A stretch of 44,673 nucleotides of DNA from a virus, in IMG/VR virus record IMGVR_UViG_3300025892_000040, positions 1 to 44,673 of that record; one strand, given 5' to 3'. Both the position numbers and the translations under genes were made by a program. Under the pieces are notes generated by a model that saw only the letters and a program-made list of their open reading frames with translations, did not search any database and was not told where the DNA came from. This document shows, in pieces, positions 26,703-36,215 of this stretch; the first letter of the stretch is position 1; every line of letters starts with the position of its first letter.

Positions 26703-26705
26703 ATA
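26698..26705 (+). promoter_or_regulatory. T4-type late promoter element TATAAATA
   Basis: An exact TATAAATA contains the TAA stop of the protease gene and lies 22 nt before the gp13 ATG (26728). A GGAG ribosome binding site sits at 26716-26719. Confidence 0.78.
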
Positions 26706-26727
26706 AACATAAACCGGAGACATTTAC

Positions 26728-27489
26728 ATGGCATCGCCCACAACAAGACAAGAACTAGTTGATTTCTGCTTGCGGAGATTAGGTTCGCCTGTTCTTGAAA
26801 TTAATGTAGACGATGATCAACTTGAAGATAAAGTTGATGATGCGCTTCAGATGTTTCAAGAGTATCATGCCGACGCTACTTTTACCACTTATATTAAGCA
26901 TCAGATAACAGCCGATGATGTAACAAATGAATACATTACTATTCCAAACACAGTGCTGTATCTTACCAAAGTATATCCATTTAGCAAGACCTTTGGTAGT
27001 ACCAACATGTTTGATATTAAGTATCAGATGATGTTGAACAGCATGGGCGACTTTATGAACTTTGCGGGTGGTTTATCGTATTACTATCAGATGGAACAGT
27101 ATTTAGAATTTATTGCTGATATTCTAGACGGTGAGCCACGAGTTAATTTTTCAAGGCATCAGAATAGATTATATATTTTTGGCGAATGGGCTCCTAATCA
27201 GTATAACAATTTAGCCGTAGGTGATTACATCATTGCGGAGTGTTTGTCACTTGTTGATCCCGCATCATTCGCTGACGTTTGGAACGACAAATTTCTCAAA
27301 GACTATACCACACAGTTGATCAAACAACAGTGGGGTGGTAACATGATGAAATTTGAAGGCATGACTTTACCAGGTGGTGTGCAATTAAACGGTCGTCAAT
27401 ACTATGACGATGCTACAGCAGAACTAGAAAAACTGGAAGAAAAATTACGTAATGAAAACGAATTTCCACCAGATTTTTTCATGGGTTAA
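26728..27489 (+). CDS. 13: neck protein gp13
   Basis: The protein has 253 residues (T4 gp13 has 309). The N-terminal 'TTRQELVDFCLRRLGSPVLE' followed by 'INVDDDQLEDKVDDALQMF' is the hallmark of T4-like gp13 in marine phages. Later segments (IKHQITADDVTNEYITIP; VGDYIIAECLSLVDP) continue the family pattern. In T4, gp13 and gp14 form the neck that closes the filled head and joins it to the tail. The gene has its own late promoter and RBS. The following gp14 gene starts 3 nt after its stop, matching T4 order. Nothing appears truncated. Confidence 0.9.
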   Translation: MASPTTRQELVDFCLRRLGSPVLEINVDDDQLEDKVDDALQMFQEYHADATFTTYIKHQITADDVTNEYITIPNTVLYLTKVYPFSKTFGSTNMFDIKYQMMLNSMGDFMNFAGGLSYYYQMEQYLEFIADILDGEPRVNFSRHQNRLYIFGEWAPNQYNNLAVGDYIIAECLSLVDPASFADVWNDKFLKDYTTQLIKQQWGGNMMKFEGMTLPGGVQLNGRQYYDDATAELEKLEEKLRNENEFPPDFFMG

Positions 27490-27492
27490 TGC

Positions 27493-28395
27493 ATGGCTAC
27501 TAATCTCTATTTTACTCAAGGCAGATACTCAGAGCAAGAACTCTATGAAGATCTGATTATTGAATCTCTCAAAATATATGGACAAGATGTCTATTATATG
27601 CCAAGAGAGATGGTCAATAAAGATTCTATATTCCAGGATGATAATGTATCACGGTTTGATGATGCATATAAACTGGAAATGTATATTGAGAATACCGAAG
27701 GCTTTGACGGAGAAGGAGATCTGTTCACTAAGTTTGGTGTAGAGATTCGTGATGCCGCTACCTTTATTGTATCACGTAGGAGATTTTTGTCAACCGTTTC
27801 TAAGTATGAACAGACATTAGAACCCGGCGGCCAGTTTTATAGGCCTCGCGAAGGAGATTTGATTTCTCTTCCACTTTCTAACTCTATATTTGAGATCACG
27901 AAGGTAGAAGACGAATCACCTTTCTATCAGTTAAAAGATATACCAGTGTTTAAGATTCGTGCAGAATTGTTTGAGTACAACGACGAAGACTTTGATACGG
28001 GTGTACAAGCAATTGATAATGTTGAGGGAGATCATGCGTTTCAGACCGTGTTTACATTCCCATCAGTCACGGGTGCGTTTGCATTTAATGAGACTGTGAC
28101 TCAAACAAATGATTCGTTTACTCTCACCGGTGAGATTGTCAAAATAGACAATTCAAATCCATCGGCTAAGAAGATATATGTTGCTCACACTGGAGGTGCT
28201 TCAGACGGTGAGTATCATGAGTGGACCACTACCGCTCCTATGGTTGGTTCAACATCAGGTGCTACTGGTACGCCTAATGCTATAGGAGAAGATCTACAAG
28301 ACAGTGCTATGAATACTGCCTTTGATACAACACTAGAAGGTGGAGAGATCAATTTTATTGATTTTTCAGAATCTAATCCGTTCGGAGATCCATAA
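27493..28395 (+). CDS. 14: neck protein gp14
   Basis: The protein has 300 residues (T4 gp14 has 256). The start 'YFTQGRYSEQELYEDLIIES' plus 'IYGQDVYYMPREMVNKDSIF' is diagnostic for T4-like gp14. Residues ~180-265 contain a beta-rich segment (FNETVTQTNDSFTLTGEIV; KKIYVAHTGGASDGEY) that looks like a small inserted domain and accounts for the extra length. The C-terminus 'EINFIDFSESNPFGDP' is the conserved gp14 tail. It works with gp13 in head completion and neck assembly. Its stop overlaps the gp15 start (TAATG). Confidence 0.9.
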   Translation: MATNLYFTQGRYSEQELYEDLIIESLKIYGQDVYYMPREMVNKDSIFQDDNVSRFDDAYKLEMYIENTEGFDGEGDLFTKFGVEIRDAATFIVSRRRFLSTVSKYEQTLEPGGQFYRPREGDLISLPLSNSIFEITKVEDESPFYQLKDIPVFKIRAELFEYNDEDFDTGVQAIDNVEGDHAFQTVFTFPSVTGAFAFNETVTQTNDSFTLTGEIVKIDNSNPSAKKIYVAHTGGASDGEYHEWTTTAPMVGSTSGATGTPNAIGEDLQDSAMNTAFDTTLEGGEINFIDFSESNPFGDP

Positions 28396-29681
28396 TGTTT
28401 GGTACTCATTTTTATCATCAGCGAATTAGAAAAGCCGTTGCTGTTTTTGGATCATTGTTCAATGACATATATGTGGTAAGAAAAGACGCCGCAGGTAACT
28501 CATTATCACAAGTCAAAGTACCTTTGTCATACTCTCCTAAGAGAGATTTTGTAGCACGTATTGATGCAATGAACGATGGCGAAAACGCTGAGAGACAGAT
28601 TGCTTTAAAATTACCCAGGCTTTCTTTTGAGATATTAGCCATGCAGTATGATGCCGCGCGACAAATGCCTCGGACAAATTCATGTGTAGTGTTTCCTGAT
28701 AACTATGGCGATGGCGCTAGTAAGTTATACACTCCTGTTCCTTACATTATATCGTTTCAGTTGAATGCATATGCCAAGACACAAGATGATGCCTTGCAGA
28801 TTGTTGAACAGATTCTTCCTTATTTTACACCAAATTACACAGTGACAATCAAGCCACTCAACGACTTTGATGTTGTAGAGGATTCGCCTATTACCATGAC
28901 AGGTATTACGTTCTCAGATGATTATGAAGCGCCTTTAGAGAGCAGGCGGTCTATCATATACACGATGGACTTTGACATGAAACTATACCTGTACAAGTCA
29001 ATTGCAGATGGTTCTAAGATTATTGAAGAAGCGTGTGTAAACTTTTTGAATCTAGACGGCGGCACAGACGAAGAATTGTTTGTCAAGACATGTACTGATA
29101 GTGCATGGACAGCCAGTCCTTTGAGTTTGAATCTTTCTGAAGATAACGCACAGTATGTGGCGCCGTTCACTATTGTAAATATTCCAGGAACACCCACGTC
29201 ATTTACAGTGAGTGATCCACAAAATGGAACTGCTTCGGCGGAATATCAAACGCTGACTACAAACAACGAAGGTATTATTACTGCGAAAGGTACTTGGAGT
29301 TATCAATCTAATCCAGATTGGAACGGAACAGACTCATTTAATGTGAGTGTTCTAGGCGATTGGGGTGCGAAATATTTCCCCATATCCATCACAGTTGATC
29401 CAGTCCAAGATGCATATGCAGTCAGTGCCTCAACCACTGTTGACACACCAGTTGATATCACAGTGAGTGGCAATGATACTTGGCAAGCAGGCAATACAGT
29501 ATTCTCTGTTGCTGTAGGTGGACAACCATCTAACGGATCTGTGGTCGTACTAGATGCTTCCGCTGGCACATACACATATACACCTAATCCAGGATACACT
29601 GGGCAAGATACCTTTATCTATCGTGCATCACCAGAACAAGGTATTTCAGAAACAGCAATCGTTACTGTTACCATAACGTAA
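28395..29681 (+). CDS. 15: tail sheath terminator gp15 with C-terminal Ig-like extension
   Basis: The protein has 428 residues, against 272 for T4 gp15. Residues ~1-230 are the gp15 core: 'FYHQRIRKAVAVFGSLFNDI', 'PLSYSPKRDFVARID', 'LPRLSFEILAMQYDAARQ' and 'DDYEAPLESRRSIIYTMDF'. gp15 caps the tail tube and sheath and binds the neck. Residues ~234-428 are extra: two tandem beta-sandwich domains of the cadherin-like/bacterial Ig type (NGTASAEYQ...NPDWNGTDSFNVSV; SNGSVVVLDASAGTYTYTPN with GYTGQDTFIYRA). A GGAG site at 28383-28386 supports the start. The extension would project from the neck region and is probably a decoration. Confidence 0.88.
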   Translation: MFGTHFYHQRIRKAVAVFGSLFNDIYVVRKDAAGNSLSQVKVPLSYSPKRDFVARIDAMNDGENAERQIALKLPRLSFEILAMQYDAARQMPRTNSCVVFPDNYGDGASKLYTPVPYIISFQLNAYAKTQDDALQIVEQILPYFTPNYTVTIKPLNDFDVVEDSPITMTGITFSDDYEAPLESRRSIIYTMDFDMKLYLYKSIADGSKIIEEACVNFLNLDGGTDEELFVKTCTDSAWTASPLSLNLSEDNAQYVAPFTIVNIPGTPTSFTVSDPQNGTASAEYQTLTTNNEGIITAKGTWSYQSNPDWNGTDSFNVSVLGDWGAKYFPISITVDPVQDAYAVSASTTVDTPVDITVSGNDTWQAGNTVFSVAVGGQPSNGSVVVLDASAGTYTYTPNPGYTGQDTFIYRASPEQGISETAIVTVTIT

Positions 29682-29685
29682 CCGA

Positions 29686-29693
29686 TATAAATA
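29686..29693 (+). promoter_or_regulatory. T4-type late promoter element TATAAATA
   Basis: An exact TATAAATA sits 4 nt after the gp15 stop and 25 nt before the ATG at 29719. It serves the three accessory virion genes placed between gp15 and gp16. Confidence 0.78.
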
Positions 29694-29718
29694 AACCAAA
29701 GAAACGAGATCAGGTACA

Positions 29719-31506
29719 ATGGCAGACATAAAAATTTCAGGTTTAAATTTGATAGACGGGACAACGGTGCCCCCTCTAGGATTGGAAGATGAAATCATCG
29801 TCAATGACGTTGATGTCGGACCACCTATTACTGCTATTACGAAGAGAACCACTCTTCAGGCACTCCGAGATCTCGCAAACCAAAACATTGATGATGATCC
29901 TAGTGGATCTACAGTCACGGGTGATCTTACGGTCACGGGTACAATCAATGGCGTTGATATTTCTGATTTAGAAGCAAGCACTATTAATTGTGCCCGAGAC
30001 TCGGTAGACGCCGATGGCATATGTGGTCTCAGAATTTTAGGTGATACTGTTATTGACAGTGATCTTACTGTTAGAGATAATATTTTCTGGGGAGGTGTTG
30101 CATCTGGTGATGGCCGTAATATTACCGATATTCAGTTTGCTCTCCGTTCTGATTCTGCCGATCATGCCCGAGTCAGTAAGTTTCAAGAAGTAGCAACTTT
30201 GGTTGACGCACAAAATTACTTTATAACCATGTCGCCAATACAAACAGGCGAAGATAGTGTTAATACAGACCCTGCGGTTTATTTTGATAAAAACACTGAA
30301 GCATTATATTCACCTTTATTCGCTGGCGATGGTTCGCTTCTTATAAATGTAAATGCAGATAGTGCGGATCATGCACGAGTCAGTAAGTTTCAAGAAGTAG
30401 CACAAACAGACGCTGGCACTTACTATCCCCTCATGTCTGGTTTATTAGATGGAGTAGATAGTGTAAATACAAACTCACTAGTCAATTACAATACCGTCAC
30501 TGAAGTATTTTCTGCACCTTTCTTTTCAGGTGATGGTAGTCTGTTAACAAATGTCACTGCGAGTGCCACAGTAACCGAAGCGACTAAAATATATACGAAA
30601 CAGGCAACATTGTCAAGTCTTCATTATCTCACGATGGTTGAAACCACAGGCAGTGGTGTGAATCCTTTAGCAGATAGTGCGTTAACAGATAACAATCTTT
30701 TGTATGATCCTATCAATGCGATCTTGCAAGATCCCGGCAATGCTTTGTTTGGAGCGATGGGTGTTACTTACGCTCAACAGACGACTGCTAAGGTTCCCGA
30801 AGATGGTGTTAACTATCTTATGATGAGGGAAACCTCAACAGGTCAAGACAGTGTGGGTTGTATCACAGATCTCACGTATAACACGACTACCGACGGCGGC
30901 ACACTATTTTCTCCACAATTCTCAGGAGGCGGTGCATCACTCACAGATGTTGACGCAATAACAGCAACAACGGCAACCAACGTTGCAGTAACTGCTGACA
31001 CTGCCAACTCAGTAAACTATCTCATGTTTAGTGGTAGTACCAGTGGAGGTAATGGCACAAAAGTTAACTCAAACATTCGGGTGAATCCAGGATTAGACGC
31101 GATGCATCTGTCTGCTTCAGGCAGTAGACTGTTGCTAGGTGCAGACTCAGACATTAGTATGTCGGTAGGCACCGGCGTACAGTATTCGTTTAATGTCACG
31201 AACAACGGATCAACTGATTACGTTCTGTCTGATACAGGAAATGTTTGGTTCCCTACAAGCGAAAACGATCCTATACTTTACCTGAGGCGAGGTGATACAT
31301 ATAGATTCGATCACAATCATTCGGGTCATCCATTTGAGATCAGAGTAAGTAATGCAGGTGCGGCTTACACAACAGGTGTTTCAGTAATATCTGGCACAAG
31401 TCAAGTTGGCATCACACAGTTTAAAGTACCAATGAGTGCTCCGCCAACCTTGTATTATCAGTGTACTGCTCATTCTGGTATGGGTAATACCATTAACATA
31501 GTATAA
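29719..31506 (+). CDS. fibre-like virion protein with C-terminal cupredoxin-like domain
   Basis: The protein has 595 residues. A short N-terminal domain (ADIKISGLNLIDGTTVPP) is followed by a 'TVTGDLTVTGTINGVDIS' shaft motif. Four to five ~75-residue repeats come next, with 'DHARVSKFQEVA', 'GEDSVNTDPAVYFDKNT' and 'FSGDGSLLTNV' signatures. The C-terminal ~100 residues resemble a type-1 copper (cupredoxin) fold: 'LYLRRGDTYRFDHNHSGHPF' with H537, then 'YYQCTAHSGMG' with C582, H585 and M588. These match the four plastocyanin-type ligands in order and near-identical spacing. Similar domains occur on marine phage fibres (from memory). Whether copper is bound is unknown. The gene lies between gp15 and gp16, where T4 has none. 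Confidence 0.78.
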   Translation: MADIKISGLNLIDGTTVPPLGLEDEIIVNDVDVGPPITAITKRTTLQALRDLANQNIDDDPSGSTVTGDLTVTGTINGVDISDLEASTINCARDSVDADGICGLRILGDTVIDSDLTVRDNIFWGGVASGDGRNITDIQFALRSDSADHARVSKFQEVATLVDAQNYFITMSPIQTGEDSVNTDPAVYFDKNTEALYSPLFAGDGSLLINVNADSADHARVSKFQEVAQTDAGTYYPLMSGLLDGVDSVNTNSLVNYNTVTEVFSAPFFSGDGSLLTNVTASATVTEATKIYTKQATLSSLHYLTMVETTGSGVNPLADSALTDNNLLYDPINAILQDPGNALFGAMGVTYAQQTTAKVPEDGVNYLMMRETSTGQDSVGCITDLTYNTTTDGGTLFSPQFSGGGASLTDVDAITATTATNVAVTADTANSVNYLMFSGSTSGGNGTKVNSNIRVNPGLDAMHLSASGSRLLLGADSDISMSVGTGVQYSFNVTNNGSTDYVLSDTGNVWFPTSENDPILYLRRGDTYRFDHNHSGHPFEIRVSNAGAAYTTGVSVISGTSQVGITQFKVPMSAPPTLYYQCTAHSGMGNTINIV

Positions 31507-31509
31507 ATT

Positions 31510-34500
31510 ATGTCACACGAAAGATTTGTTAATAAACGCAGACGCTCTCTCAACCTGAGAGAGCCGGCTATTGGCAATATATTGCCTGAGCATTTTGCGG
31601 CGTTATATCCAAAATTCATTACTCTGTTAAAGAAGTATTATGAGTTTCAGGATCAGAACGAGTCTACAGAATTGCTCAATCACTTATTTGCAACTCGTGA
31701 TATTAATGAAACCGACATCACTCTTCTCACTTATATTGAGGACGAATTACTTTTAGGCGAATCCTATTTTCAGAAGTTTGGTTCAAACGATACTGAACTC
31801 CGAGCGGCAGCAAACTTTTCCAACACACTGTTTAGATCAAAGGGTAGTAAGTTTGCGATAGAATGGTTCTTTAGATCTTTTTATGGTGAAGACGTTGAAG
31901 TATTGTATCCAAAAGAGAATGTCTTTAAGATAGGTGAAACAGATTCACAGATCGGTGCTGACTCTCTCAAGTATATCACAGATGACAAGTTATATCAAAC
32001 GTTTGCGCTTTTGGTTCGTGTGGGTGTTCCTATTGCGAAGTGGCGAGAAACGTTTAAACTGTTTGTTCATCCTGCAGGAATGTATCTTGGCGGTGAGGTG
32101 TTCATTGTTGATGATGTTGCGGTTGATATTCAAGCACTCAATGACGCATTACTCACATACAACACGCCCGTTTATTCGGCCAGCGTAAATGCAACCACAC
32201 AGAACGAAGGCACTGATTTCGTCTTTACCATTACAGGAACAAATGTGCCTGATGGCATAGACGCACTCTATTGGTATGGAGTACACGGTACGACAAATGA
32301 TGCTGACTTCGGCATTAACTCGTATGATCAAACAACAGGTTTACCTGATGCGAATAACAAACAATACTTTGAGATCAATGGGTCAAGTGGTATGTTCTCA
32401 GTGGTCTCTGTCATTGATGCCGAGACAGCGATAGCCGAAGGTGATGAGACGTTTACAGTCTACATTGAAGACGGTGATGGTCGTGCTATTGATAACTTCC
32501 CTCTTACGATAACGGATCTTATTCCTTCATATACTATATCAACAGATGCACCCGATCAAACCGTAGAAGCCGGCGATACCTCAGATGAAGGTGACAATGT
32601 AACATTTACCATTAACGGAACAAATGTGCCCAATGCTGGCAGTGCTGTTCTTAAATGGTATGTTGATTTTGGAGTTAGTACAACCGATCAAACCAACTTT
32701 GAAACGACAATACCAACATCACCTGGCACAGCACAAGATGTTACGATAACAGGCAGTACAGGTTCGTTTCAGATAAAAAGCCGAGTAGATGGTGATCCTC
32801 AGTCAAACAGCAACTATGTTATCAAACTTCTGAATGAGAACAACATTGAAAAAGTTTCTCGTGTTCAGTATCTTACACAGGTAGTACCCACACTTACCGT
32901 AGCACCAGGTGTGACAGTTATTGAGGGTAACAACTTAGAGATTACAATCACCTCAGGCGGTTATAATGTAGGCAAAGATATTGATTATGCGATTACAGGT
33001 GCCGTGGTATCTGACGGTCGTATCGCAACCGCTGATCTTACAGGCTCAGTCACCATGATAGATGACGGTCTAGGTGGATCAACTGCGGTTACTTCTATTC
33101 CTGTTAGCGCAACGGACACTTACGAAAGCCCTACTGCGGGTACGTTTACTGCAACAGATAATAATTTAGACGCTGGTTTTCAAATTTCAGACAACGAGTC
33201 ATTCACTGTTAACGATGGACCACCCGCCTACACGATCACCGGCAGTCCTGCCGTAGGTCAAGACGGTGGTGCTGTTACTTACACAGTGGGTGGTCAAAAT
33301 ATTCCTGACGGGACAGTTTACTTTTATATCAATGATATTGACACTGACGATGCTGACTGGGTAGGTACTCCACCCAGAAATGGCAGCAGACTTGCAGTCA
33401 CAGTATCAGGTGGTACTGGAACTGTTACGAATCCAACTGCTTATACTGCCGACGGTGATACTGCGGATAACTTCTATCAGATATTTGTATATGATCAAGC
33501 CACAGGCGGCACTGAATTAGCAGAAGGTAATAGAATTATCGCGGGCACATCTAACTCGGTTACCATAACTCCAAGTGATTTGGCTCCTGAAGAAGGCGAT
33601 ACGATCACTGTGGATGTAACACTAGGTGGAACTTATCAAGACACAGGAAGTGGTGGTGTTTACAAGTATTGGATTGCTGGCACTAATGTCACGTCTTCAG
33701 ACTTTGACTCGGGATACTCAAACGTTTCGGCACCCGTAGACTTGACAATCACTAGCAGTGCCGGACAAGTATCTCTTGCTATTGCAAATGATTTTAAAAC
33801 AGAAGGCTCAGAAACCTTTACTGTTGTGGTAGGAGAAGAGACAGCACCAGGATCAGGTGTGTTTGCAATTATTGGTGAAAGCGCGGGTGTTGTAGTTCAA
33901 GATACTAGTCAGCAAACATACTCACTAACTATGCCCGCAACGGTTACAGAAGATGAAAATTTGGTACTTACAATTACAGCAACCGATGTTGGTGCACCCG
34001 AACCATTGTTTATACGTCTTACGCCGAGTTCTATTGGTACACAATATGTAGGAGGTGCAGATAAAGAGATCATAGGACCAGATTCCGGTGAATCTGTAGA
34101 GGTAACATATGTAACACTTGGCGACAATCTTACAGAAGAATCTAATAGAAGTTTTCTTACTACGGTTAGAAGAACTAGTTTGGCAGGTCCAACTGTTGCG
34201 CTTGATCCAATCACTACACTGACTGATCCTCAAAACTTTACGTTGACTGCGAGTGATACTACACCAGATGAAGCCACCACTGTAACTTTTACTGTGACTG
34301 GACCCGATGGCACTTACTATTACAGACCTCAGGGTTTTGAACCTGTAATAGTTGACAGTGTATCAGGCAGTACGATTTTGTCCACACAATCTGCCACTTC
34401 TTCATATTCTACCTTGCTCGCAGGAGACACACAAAGAACTACTGGGGTCAATGGAACCATCAATAATATTAATTCGAACTCGCTGACCATGTCGGCAACA

Positions 34501-35247
34501 TCGTCTCTTACTGTACTCGGCATGCTTCCTGTGTTTGCTAGTGCTTCAAATTATGCCTACTTTGATGGTGCAAATAAACCTACAGGTACGGTGGTTATTT
34601 CAGGTGGCACAGGAACCTTTGATGTAGATATTACTACGAGCGCCGTTCAGGAAAACAAAGCGTTTGTTTACGAACTGCATGATGTTGAAGAGAATGTAAA
34701 CTCAACTGTGTTGGCGTCTGAGACGATCACCATTCAGAATGTCGCAGGTAATGGCATATTAGGATATACTGCGTTATTAAGTTACACTAATGAGGCGTAT
34801 GAACAAGTATATGATACTTTTTCTCCCGTTACTGCCACTGCTAATGTTAGATTTGATAATGATGGTGGTATATACGCTCGCGGCAGAGATTCTTTCAATA
34901 GTGGGCGGACACCGGACTCGGCTTTGTATGTTAAGGTAGGCACTTGGATATCAGGAGGCACTGCGCCCTATACAGGTTACAAACTTATTGCGACAAAAGG
35001 TACCGAGAATATCACGGGCGCTACTGTAGGTGGATCTTTTGATACTCCACTGGACATTGGTAATGGGACACAATCATCTCCTTATGCGGATTTTTTCTTG
35101 TCTTTTAAACTAGGTAATTATGGTAGTGTCAGCAGAGAGTTAGAAATTGATTTTCAAATCTATGAAGCGGCGGCACCAGGCAACAACATTGTTATTAACT
35201 GGGATTTAATCGTGATCGCGACCCTGGATAACAATGGTGGGAACTAA
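31510..35247 (+). CDS. large virion protein with conserved N-terminal domain and Ig/Calx-beta-like array (1245 aa)
   Basis: Residues ~1-220 form a conserved alpha-helical domain (LPEHFAALYPKFITLLKKYYE; RSKGSKFAIEWFFRSFYGED; VEVLYPKENVFKIG). It matches, from memory, virion structural proteins of marine T4-like phages. Residues ~221-1060 hold about seven tandem beta-sandwich domains beginning near residues 224, 340, 461, 573, 683, 803 and 909. Typical signatures are 'TTQNEGTDFVFTITGTNVPD' and 'EGDETFTVYIEDGD', as in Calx-beta domains. The last ~165 residues are a separate beta domain. The start ATG is 3 nt after the previous stop with no strong RBS. A fibre or decoration protein with an anchoring N-terminal domain is inferred. 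Confidence 0.75.
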   Translation: MSHERFVNKRRRSLNLREPAIGNILPEHFAALYPKFITLLKKYYEFQDQNESTELLNHLFATRDINETDITLLTYIEDELLLGESYFQKFGSNDTELRAAANFSNTLFRSKGSKFAIEWFFRSFYGEDVEVLYPKENVFKIGETDSQIGADSLKYITDDKLYQTFALLVRVGVPIAKWRETFKLFVHPAGMYLGGEVFIVDDVAVDIQALNDALLTYNTPVYSASVNATTQNEGTDFVFTITGTNVPDGIDALYWYGVHGTTNDADFGINSYDQTTGLPDANNKQYFEINGSSGMFSVVSVIDAETAIAEGDETFTVYIEDGDGRAIDNFPLTITDLIPSYTISTDAPDQTVEAGDTSDEGDNVTFTINGTNVPNAGSAVLKWYVDFGVSTTDQTNFETTIPTSPGTAQDVTITGSTGSFQIKSRVDGDPQSNSNYVIKLLNENNIEKVSRVQYLTQVVPTLTVAPGVTVIEGNNLEITITSGGYNVGKDIDYAITGAVVSDGRIATADLTGSVTMIDDGLGGSTAVTSIPVSATDTYESPTAGTFTATDNNLDAGFQISDNESFTVNDGPPAYTITGSPAVGQDGGAVTYTVGGQNIPDGTVYFYINDIDTDDADWVGTPPRNGSRLAVTVSGGTGTVTNPTAYTADGDTADNFYQIFVYDQATGGTELAEGNRIIAGTSNSVTITPSDLAPEEGDTITVDVTLGGTYQDTGSGGVYKYWIAGTNVTSSDFDSGYSNVSAPVDLTITSSAGQVSLAIANDFKTEGSETFTVVVGEETAPGSGVFAIIGESAGVVVQDTSQQTYSLTMPATVTEDENLVLTITATDVGAPEPLFIRLTPSSIGTQYVGGADKEIIGPDSGESVEVTYVTLGDNLTEESNRSFLTTVRRTSLAGPTVALDPITTLTDPQNFTLTASDTTPDEATTVTFTVTGPDGTYYYRPQGFEPVIVDSVSGSTILSTQSATSSYSTLLAGDTQRTTGVNGTINNINSNSLTMSATSSLTVLGMLPVFASASNYAYFDGANKPTGTVVISGGTGTFDVDITTSAVQENKAFVYELHDVEENVNSTVLASETITIQNVAGNGILGYTALLSYTNEAYEQVYDTFSPVTATANVRFDNDGGIYARGRDSFNSGRTPDSALYVKVGTWISGGTAPYTGYKLIATKGTENITGATVGGSFDTPLDIGNGTQSSPYADFFLSFKLGNYGSVSRELEIDFQIYEAAAPGNNIVINWDLIVIATLDNNGGN

Positions 35248-36215
35248 TGTCTATTAATGCTATTTTGTGGGATCAGGTTATCTGGGACAGCGACAATCAA
35301 CTTAAAGCCATAACTAAATTTAATGGCTGGAAAGAACAGACTGTACCGTGGACTGGCGACACCGAGTATGCCTATCATTATGAATATCAAGGTGCAAACA
35401 TGTTTGCGGCACCTGCCCTCAATGATCTAGGTAATATAGACTCCGCAGAAACATTAGCGAATGCACTTGAAACCATAAACTATAATAATTTTGCTCATTG
35501 GATATCAACCAACCATTATGACGTTCCTGACAACGAAAGATACATCACACCCCAGATTATTCTTTTAAAAACTGTACGTGATAATATGTACTATGAGGGT
35601 CAACTTCAACGAGTAGATATTGGTCCTCGTGATTCAGCCGCAAAGCCTTACATTGATGAAATTGTGAGTATGTTTTCTGAATATGACAGCGATTTTTTTC
35701 TTACCCGAGAAAGTAATTTTATAGGCGTTGCTCAAGGATATCGTCAACCGTACACGGGAAGACACGTTAGTTGGTACAATTTTGCTGAATTAGATAGTGT
35801 TACCGCCTCTTATTTTCCTGACTCTGCATCTCAAGTGTTGGATATGACGAATTCATCTTTAACAGGTATTTCAAATCATTACGGTCTTAAATTTAATCTA
35901 GATAATGGTACAAAGATACTTAAAGCCGCAAAATTAGAGTTTGGTGGAATAACACCTGAGTTACCAGAAGGCGCACACGTAACGCACACAAGTCGTTCAT
36001 GGGATGCCAATGGAGAATTACCTCAAGCGGATGCTTACTTCATATCTTACACTGAGCAACCTGTTCGTGATTTTTGTACGGAACATGGATTTACATGGCC
36101 AGTGCCGTCTGATATAACCGCAAGACCGTGGTTATTTTCTGCTGTATATGACAGAACAGATTCCGATCTAAATGTGCTTGGAATAAAAGCCTACATATCT
36201 AAGAAGCGATTATGA
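35247..36215 (+). CDS. unrecognised accessory virion-region protein (322 aa)
   Basis: I do not recognise this protein. It has 322 residues, is soluble-looking, has no signal peptide and is rich in Tyr, Trp, Asp and Asn. Segments include 'NAILWDQVIWDSDNQLKAIT' at the N-terminus, 'GIAQG'-like 'FIGVAQGYRQPYTGRHVSWYN' mid-protein and 'KLEFGGITPELPEGAHVTHT' further on. It starts within the stop of the 1245-residue gene (TAATG) and precedes gp16. It is therefore expressed as the last gene of the accessory block and probably belongs with it, for example as a fibre tip or partner. No catalytic motif was found. Confidence 0.65.
   Translation: MSINAILWDQVIWDSDNQLKAITKFNGWKEQTVPWTGDTEYAYHYEYQGANMFAAPALNDLGNIDSAETLANALETINYNNFAHWISTNHYDVPDNERYITPQIILLKTVRDNMYYEGQLQRVDIGPRDSAAKPYIDEIVSMFSEYDSDFFLTRESNFIGVAQGYRQPYTGRHVSWYNFAELDSVTASYFPDSASQVLDMTNSSLTGISNHYGLKFNLDNGTKILKAAKLEFGGITPELPEGAHVTHTSRSWDANGELPQADAYFISYTEQPVRDFCTEHGFTWPVPSDITARPWLFSAVYDRTDSDLNVLGIKAYISKKRL

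Noticed and set aside
33909-34233. Two overlapping antisense frames of ~100 codons in the Calx-beta array gene
   Set aside because: No ribosome binding sites, no recognisable content, and every supported gene in the window is on the + strand.
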